Assembly: GCA_005789325.1 (NCBI GenBank)
Contig: SXYE01000010.1
Location: 1-10,803 of the forward strand
Length of the DNA: 10,803 bases
Origin: Actinomycetota bacterium
GTDB lineage: Bacteria; Actinomycetota; Actinomycetes; S36-B12; UBA5976
Direction of reading: 5' to 3'
A program made the translations under genes and the position numbers. Positions 6,362 to 10,803 of this stretch are shown piece after piece. Under the pieces are notes generated by a model. It saw only the letters and a list, made by a program, of their open reading frames with translations. It was not told the origin of the DNA and searched no databases. Position 1 is the stretch's first letter. The number at the start of each line of letters is the position of its first letter.

Positions 6362-6378
6362 GTCCCAACATTCTCAAA

Positions 6379-7770
6379 TCAGGCATAGCTTGCTTCAAAA
6401 GCGTTCTGATAAGCATTTCTGACCGTTTCTTGATAATTCACTTCCTTAACAACAGTTCCTACTATTTCCCAGGCCGGAGGTTTTTCTGATTCACTCAATG
6501 CCCAGGCTGCTTGTCTGGCAGCTCCATCGGCCACGTATTCAGCTGCAGGTGGAATATGAATTGGAACTTTAAATAACGTTGCAGCAATTTCTTGCACCGC
6601 CTTTGATGCTGCTGCTCCCCCAATTAAAACAACTCTGTTAGGTACAGTTCCATTACCAAAATTAGTTATTACATCACTTGCCTCAGCTAGGGAACAAAGC
6701 ATTCCTTCGATACAAGCGCGGGCAAAATTTGCTGGCGTCAAATTATTTCTGGTTAATCCATGCATGGATCCTTTTGCGGTGGGTAAATTTGGTGTTCTTT
6801 CGCCATCTAAAAATGGTAGTAAAACTAAACCGTCAGAACCTGGTTTTGCCCTCAACGCTAATTCTGTGAATTGGTCTAAGGAAACATTTAGTGCACTAGC
6901 TCCAGCGTTTATCACTCTGGCTGCATTTAAAGTACACGCCAATGGTAAATAATTTCCAGTAGCATCAGCAAAGCCGGCAATGATTCCACTGGAATCATTT
7001 GTTGGATTTGCAGAAACTGTGTAAGCAGTTCCCGAAGTTCCTAATGAAATAACAATGTCTCCTGTACTTGCACCTAATCCAAGAGCTGCTGCCATATTGT
7101 CGCCAGTTCCTGGCGCAACAGATATTCCAGATGTTGTTTGTCCGATAATTTCATTTGGTTTTGCCACTCGTGGAAGTTGAACTTCTTTACCTAAAGCTAG
7201 TTTTAATAAATCTTTTCTGTATTCATTTGTTTTAGGTGACCAGTAACCTGTTCCTGAGGCATCCCCTCGATCAGTTATGAATTCATCAGGGGTTCCCATT
7301 AACTGCCATGAAAGCCAATCATGAGGAAGCATTACCCCATTTACTTTTGCAGCATTATTTGGTTCATTTTTAGCTAACCAACGAAGCTTTGTGACAGTAA
7401 AAGAGGCAACTGGAACTGAGCCAACTGCATCAGCCCATTTATCTGGACCACCAAATTCGTTAACTAAATCTTGGGCATCTTGGGCAGATCTGGTGTCATT
7501 CCATAAAAGTGCATCTCTAACTACTTGCTTGTTGTCATCAATGACAACCATTCCATGCTGTTGTGCACCAATTGAAATTGCTGCAACATCATCTAATAAT
7601 CCACTTGTTGCCTTGTTTAATTCACTCAACCATTTGCTTGGTGAAATTTCCGTGCCATCAGGATGAGCTCCACGTGCTTCTCGAACAAGTGCACCAGTAT
7701 GGGCATCTCGAACCACGATTTTTACAGATTGAGTTGAAGAATCAACTCCAGCAACTAATTTAGGTGCCAC
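6379..7770 (-). CDS. xylB: Xylulokinase (FGGY family)
   Basis: XylB uses ATP to phosphorylate D-xylulose to xylulose 5-phosphate, the entry to the pentose phosphate pathway (cytosol). The 463-aa protein (family usually ~480-500) shows both halves of the FGGY sugar-kinase fold: AGVDSSTQS (7-15) with Asp10 corresponding to E. coli Asp6; AQQHGMV (69-75, substrate loop); MLPHDWL (147-153); DRGDASGTGYW (167-177); GTGDNMA (221-227) with the catalytic-base candidate Asp224; ISLGTSGTAY (241-250); FLDGERTPN (approx. 320); and a C-terminal LIGGAAAS. The start is GTG. Its Shine-Dalgarno AAGG, 7 nt upstream, overlaps the acnA stop codon, and the gap to acnA is 9 nt, so xylB is probably translated from the acnA transcript. 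Neighbouring xylA supports xylulokinase over other FGGY kinases. Confidence 0.95.
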   Translation of the reverse strand: MAPKLVAGVDSSTQSVKIVVRDAHTGALVREARGAHPDGTEISPSKWLSELNKATSGLLDDVAAISIGAQQHGMVVIDDNKQVVRDALLWNDTRSAQDAQDLVNEFGGPDKWADAVGSVPVASFTVTKLRWLAKNEPNNAAKVNGVMLPHDWLSWQLMGTPDEFITDRGDASGTGYWSPKTNEYRKDLLKLALGKEVQLPRVAKPNEIIGQTTSGISVAPGTGDNMAAALGLGASTGDIVISLGTSGTAYTVSANPTNDSSGIIAGFADATGNYLPLACTLNAARVINAGASALNVSLDQFTELALRAKPGSDGLVLLPFLDGERTPNLPTAKGSMHGLTRNNLTPANFARACIEGMLCSLAEASDVITNFGNGTVPNRVVLIGGAAASKAVQEIAATLFKVPIHIPPAAEYVADGAARQAAWALSESEKPPAWEIVGTVVKEVNYQETVRNAYQNAFEASYA

Positions 7771-7779
7771 AGTTAAACC

Positions 7780-10431
7780 TTAAGAAGCCGCAAGTTGTCG
7801 TAAGACATAAGGCAAAATTCCACCGTGTCTAAAATAATCTGCTTCACCTGGTGTGTCAATTCTTACTTTGGCGCTAAAAGTTTTTTTACCATTCTTTCCT
7901 GAAGCAATAATTTCTACACTTTGTGGAATTTTTCCGTTATTTAATTCTTCAATACCTTTGATATCAAAAGTTTCTGATCCGTCAAGGCCTAACTTTTCAG
8001 CATTTTCGTTTTCATTAAATTGAAGTGGGAGAACTCCCATTCCAACTAAATTGCTGCGATGAATTCTTTCGTAAGATTCAGCAATTACTGCTTTTACTCC
8101 AAGCAATGCTGTTCCTTTAGCTGCCCAATCTCTGGAAGATCCTGATCCATATTCTGTGCCAGCAATTATTATTAAGGCAGTTTTATCATTCAAGTAATCA
8201 ACACTGGCATCATAAATAGTGTCTTGTTGATTCTTCTTAAAATTAAAAGTAAATCCGCCTTCAACATCCTTGAGTAACTTATTTTTCAATCTTATGTTGG
8301 CAAAAGTTCCACGAATCATCACTTCATGATTACCACGTCTTGAACCATATGAATTAAAGTCTTTCTTATCTATTCCGTGTTCAATTAAGTATTTGCCTGC
8401 TGGAGAATCAGCTTTAATACTTCCTGCTGGAGAAATGTGATCAGTTGTTACAGAATCTCCCAACCATGCCAGAACTCTGGCATTTGAAATATCACTTAAT
8501 TTATTTGGAAGCTTTGGCATATTTTCAAAATAAGGCGGTTTTCTAACATATGTACTGGTGTTGTCCCAAGTAAAAGTTTTACCTGTAGGGGTGGAAAGTT
8601 TCTGCCATCTCTCATCACCTTTAAAGACATCTGCATAACGTTTAGTGAACATCTCAGAATCAATGGAGTTCTTAATTGTTTCTTGAATTTCTTTAGTGCT
8701 TGGCCAAATATCTTTTAAAAATATATTTTTACCTTCTGAGCTTGTACCAATTGGCTCATTGTTCAAATCAATATTCATGGTTCCAGCAATTGCATAGGCC
8801 ACTACCAAAGGTGGGGATGCAAGATAGTTCATTTTCACATCTGGATTGATTCGTCCCTCAAAGTTTCTATTTCCACTCAATACTGAAACTGCTGACAAAT
8901 CTGCATGGTTAATTCCGGCACTAATTGGTTCTTGTAATGGTCCACTATTTCCAATACAAGTGGTGCAGCCATAGCCAACTAAATCAAAACCTAGTTTGCT
9001 CAAATAAGTACTTAATCCTGCTTTATTTAAATAATCGGTAACAACTTGTGAGCCTGGTGCAAGTGTGGTTTTAACCCAAGGTGCTCTGGTAAGTCCTAGC
9101 TCAATTGCCTTTTTTGCTAATAGTCCAGCGCCAATCATTACTTCAGGATTAGAAGTATTCGTGCAGGAAGTAATTGCAGCAATTACTACTGCACCGTGTT
9201 TTAAAGTCATTTTTTCGCCATCTAATGAAACTTCAATTTCCTTATTCACATCAGATGTGTAAGTAGGTAGTGCTTTGTTGAAGTTTTCTTTTGCATTCTT
9301 GAGTGCAACTCGATCTTGTGGACGTTTTGGTCCAGCAATTGATGGTTCAATGCTTGATAAATTTAGTTCTAAGTTTTCTGAAAATCTTGGTGTGTGATTT
9401 GGGTCTAGCCATAAGCCTTGGGCTTTAGCGTAAGTTTCAACTAGAGCTAGTTGATCTTTACTTCTGCCGGTAAATTTTAGGTATTCAATTGTTTGATCAT
9501 CAATAGGAAATATTGCCACAGTTGATCCATATTCTGGACTCATATTTCCAATTGTTGCTCTATTAGCAAGTGGAACAGCTGAGCAACCTGCGCCATAAAA
9601 TTCCACAAATTTTCCAACCACACCGTGTTTTCTTAAAACTTCTGTGATTGTTAAAACTAAATCAGTTGCAGTCACACCTTCTTTGAGTGCTCCAGTTAGT
9701 TTGAATCCCACAACTTTTGGAATTAACATGCTTACCGGTTGTCCTAACATTGCGGCTTCTGCTTCAATTCCGCCCACACCCCAGCCAAGAACACCTAATC
9801 CATTAACCATTGTGGTGTGTGAGTCTGTACCAACAACTGTGTCGGGATAAATCATTCCGTTTCTTTCAAAAATAACTTTTGCTAAGTTTTCAATGTTTAC
9901 TTGATGAACTATTCCTGTTCCTGGTGGCACAACTTTAAATTCTGAGAAGGCACTTTGTCCCCAACGAAGAAATTGGTACCTTTCTTTATTTCTGTCATAC
10001 TCCAAATCCACATTTATTTTTAATGCCATGTTGGATCCAAAAGCATCAGCAATTACAGAGTGATCGATAACCAATTCAGCTGGAGCCAGTGGATTAACTT
10101 TTTGAGGATCTCCACCTAAATCAATCATTGCTTCACGCATAGTTGCCAAATCAACAATTGCTGGAACACCTGTGAAATCTTGCATGATCACTCGAGCTGG
10201 AGTGTACGGAATTTCAACACTTGGCTCTGCTTTTTCATCCCAATTAGCTAGGGCGTTGATGTGATCTTTAGTGATATTTATGCCATCTTCAGTTCTTAAC
10301 AAATTTTCTAAAAGAATTTTTAAACTAAAGGGAAGAGTTTTTGAACCTTCAACCTTGTCCAGGGCAAACATTTCACTAGAGCGATTATTAAAACTTAGAG
10401 TTTGTTTTGCTCCGAAAGTGTTTATGCTCAT
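7780..10431 (-). CDS. acnA: Aconitate hydratase A
   Basis: Aconitase isomerises citrate to isocitrate through cis-aconitate in the TCA cycle (cytosol) using a [4Fe-4S] cluster. The 883-aa protein is the AcnA/IRP1 type and is essentially full length. Motifs in order: LLENLLR (40-46), QDFTGVPAIVDLA (84-96), IDHSV (122-126), GTDSHTTMVNGLG (201-213), the cluster ligands Cys423 (TSCTNTSNPEV), Cys489 and Cys492 (GYGCTTCIGNSGP), then a linker and the C-terminal swivel domain with LGDSVTTDHISPAG, GSRRGNHEVMIRG and GTEYGSGSSRDWAAKG. The three Cys match IRP1 437/503/506. The ATG at 10431 has GAGG 5 nt upstream. It lies 54 bp from the upstream methyltransferase and 9 bp from xylB, so it may drive xylB expression. 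No obvious iron- or AcnR-type box was recognised in its leader. Confidence 0.97.
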   Translation of the reverse strand: MSINTFGAKQTLSFNNRSSEMFALDKVEGSKTLPFSLKILLENLLRTEDGINITKDHINALANWDEKAEPSVEIPYTPARVIMQDFTGVPAIVDLATMREAMIDLGGDPQKVNPLAPAELVIDHSVIADAFGSNMALKINVDLEYDRNKERYQFLRWGQSAFSEFKVVPPGTGIVHQVNIENLAKVIFERNGMIYPDTVVGTDSHTTMVNGLGVLGWGVGGIEAEAAMLGQPVSMLIPKVVGFKLTGALKEGVTATDLVLTITEVLRKHGVVGKFVEFYGAGCSAVPLANRATIGNMSPEYGSTVAIFPIDDQTIEYLKFTGRSKDQLALVETYAKAQGLWLDPNHTPRFSENLELNLSSIEPSIAGPKRPQDRVALKNAKENFNKALPTYTSDVNKEIEVSLDGEKMTLKHGAVVIAAITSCTNTSNPEVMIGAGLLAKKAIELGLTRAPWVKTTLAPGSQVVTDYLNKAGLSTYLSKLGFDLVGYGCTTCIGNSGPLQEPISAGINHADLSAVSVLSGNRNFEGRINPDVKMNYLASPPLVVAYAIAGTMNIDLNNEPIGTSSEGKNIFLKDIWPSTKEIQETIKNSIDSEMFTKRYADVFKGDERWQKLSTPTGKTFTWDNTSTYVRKPPYFENMPKLPNKLSDISNARVLAWLGDSVTTDHISPAGSIKADSPAGKYLIEHGIDKKDFNSYGSRRGNHEVMIRGTFANIRLKNKLLKDVEGGFTFNFKKNQQDTIYDASVDYLNDKTALIIIAGTEYGSGSSRDWAAKGTALLGVKAVIAESYERIHRSNLVGMGVLPLQFNENENAEKLGLDGSETFDIKGIEELNNGKIPQSVEIIASGKNGKKTFSAKVRIDTPGEADYFRHGGILPYVLRQLAAS

Positions 10432-10451
10432 TTATCCCTCAGTTATTTCTC

Positions 10452-10490
10452 AATAAGCAAACCCTATCAGTGGAAGAAAAATTGCTTATT
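10452..10490 (-). repeat. Inverted repeat between the methyltransferase gene and acnA
   Basis: AATAAGCAA (10452-10460) and TTGCTTATT (10482-10490) are perfect 9-bp arms separated by 21 bp. The right arm contains the stop codon of the upstream gene, and the left arm lies about 20 bp before the acnA ATG. No U-run follows in the minus direction, so a classical terminator is unlikely. It could be a paired binding site, a weak attenuator or chance. No clear acnA promoter could be picked here. Confidence 0.4.
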
Positions 10491-10803
10491 CGTGCACCAA
10501 AACAGCCACTGATTCAATGTGATGCGTCTGTGGAAACAAATCAAATGCCACAACTGTTTCAAGCTTCCAGCCATTTTTTTTGGCGATTAAAACATCCCTT
10601 GCCAGGGCTGCTGGGTCACAAGCGATATAGATAATTTTTTGTAGAGTCTGTCTACAGATTTGTTGCATCACGCTTTGTCCCGCCCCAGATCTGGGTGGAT
10701 CTAAAATCACCACATCAAACTTATTTTTAACTCCACGCACCCACTTATCAACTCGCTCACTTGAAACTTGAACATTTTTAAAGCTTTTTAAGTTTTCTTT
10801 TGC
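10486..10803 (-). CDS. RNA uracil-5-methyltransferase, TrmA/RlmCD family, C-terminal 105 residues (cut by window edge)
   Basis: Enzymes of this family transfer a methyl group from S-adenosylmethionine to C5 of a uridine in 23S rRNA or tRNA, through a covalent Cys adduct. The reading frame is open from the window edge at 10803 to the TAA at 10486, 105 codons plus stop; the GTG at 10740 is internal and not the start. Family motifs are VVILDPPRSGAG (motif IV), YIACDPAALARD with the nucleophilic Cys (YVSCNPATLARD in E. coli enzymes, ACDPAALARD typical of actinobacteria) and FDLFPQTHHIESVAVL at the C terminus. Roughly the last quarter of the ~400-aa protein is present; the TRAM domain and any Fe-S motif lie outside. 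Which uridine is modified cannot be told. It lies upstream of acnA, a neighbourhood seen in other actinobacteria (from memory). Confidence 0.92.
   Translation of the reverse strand, partial: AKENLKSFKNVQVSSERVDKWVRGVKNKFDVVILDPPRSGAGQSVMQQICRQTLQKIIYIACDPAALARDVLIAKKNGWKLETVVAFDLFPQTHHIESVAVLVHE

Larger units (their letters stand above)
6228..6378 (-). promoter_or_regulatory. xylB-xylA leader region with several dyads
   Basis: This 151-bp gap is the longest non-coding stretch in the window. It contains the perfect 12-bp palindrome CTTGCTAGCAAG (6256-6267), TTTGCAAA (6246-6253), CTAC-G-GTAG (6286-6294) with a further CTACC at 6307-6311, and the motif shared with the xylF leader (6346-6361). 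No convincing promoter was found: TTGTCC with CAAATA 17 bp downstream is a poor -10 match. No terminator follows xylB. The density of dyads close to the xylA start suggests regulator binding, but the sites are unproven. Confidence 0.45.

Noticed and set aside
10407..10634. Plus-strand open frame of 75 codons across the acnA leader
   Set aside because: It overlaps acnA and the methyltransferase gene in antisense and its translation has no recognisable features.
10738..10740. GTG as the start of an 84-aa gene
   Set aside because: The same frame continues open to the window edge, and the 84 residues are the C terminus of a larger methyltransferase, so the GTG is an internal Val codon.
1..10803. 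Mobile element, CRISPR array, tRNA or toxin-antitoxin pair
   Set aside because: I saw no transposase or integrase motif, regular spaced repeats, tRNA-like cloverleaf or small gene pair. All coding space is taken by recognised metabolic genes.

Overview
The window is a compact, AT-rich stretch in which every recognisable gene lies on the minus strand. It fits a streamlined actinobacterium. By eye the G+C is about 40% or lower, the gaps are short, and the proteins have actinobacterial features (a 388-aa class I xylose isomerase, an 'SHAST' Dxs motif, 'ACDPAALARD' in the RNA methyltransferase). The best guess is a freshwater acI-type member of the Nanopelagicales (Planktophila/Nanopelagicus-like). 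That is inference; no rRNA or other taxonomic marker is present.

In transcription order (high to low coordinates) the window holds: the 3' end of a TrmA/RlmCD-family 23S rRNA uracil-5-methyltransferase (10803-10486); aconitase acnA (10431-7780); xylulokinase xylB (7770-6379), starting 9 nt after acnA; a 151-bp leader with several dyads; xylose isomerase xylA (6227-5061); a 60-bp gap with a good sigma70-like promoter and an operator-like palindrome; the xylose ABC transporter xylF (lipoprotein), xylG (single-domain ATPase) and xylH (permease), 5000-1804; an aldose 1-epimerase (1772-981); and the first 293 codons of dxs (880 to window edge). A long hairpin separates xylF from xylG.

The genes form a complete xylose uptake and entry route. 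XylF captures xylose, XylGH imports it, the epimerase probably equilibrates the anomers, XylA makes D-xylulose and XylB phosphorylates it to xylulose 5-phosphate for the pentose phosphate pathway. The flanking genes (RNA methyltransferase, acnA, dxs) are housekeeping. From memory, Streptomyces coelicolor also has a xylFGH locus between its aconitase and dxs genes, so the arrangement may be an old actinobacterial one, here with xylA and xylB included.

No transcriptional regulator, mobile element, CRISPR array, tRNA or rRNA was seen, and no plus-strand ORF looks real. I see no undescribed biological system. The most interesting signals are regulatory: a 16-nt motif shared by the xylF and xylA leaders, the xylF-xylG stem-loop, and the coupling of xylB to acnA.
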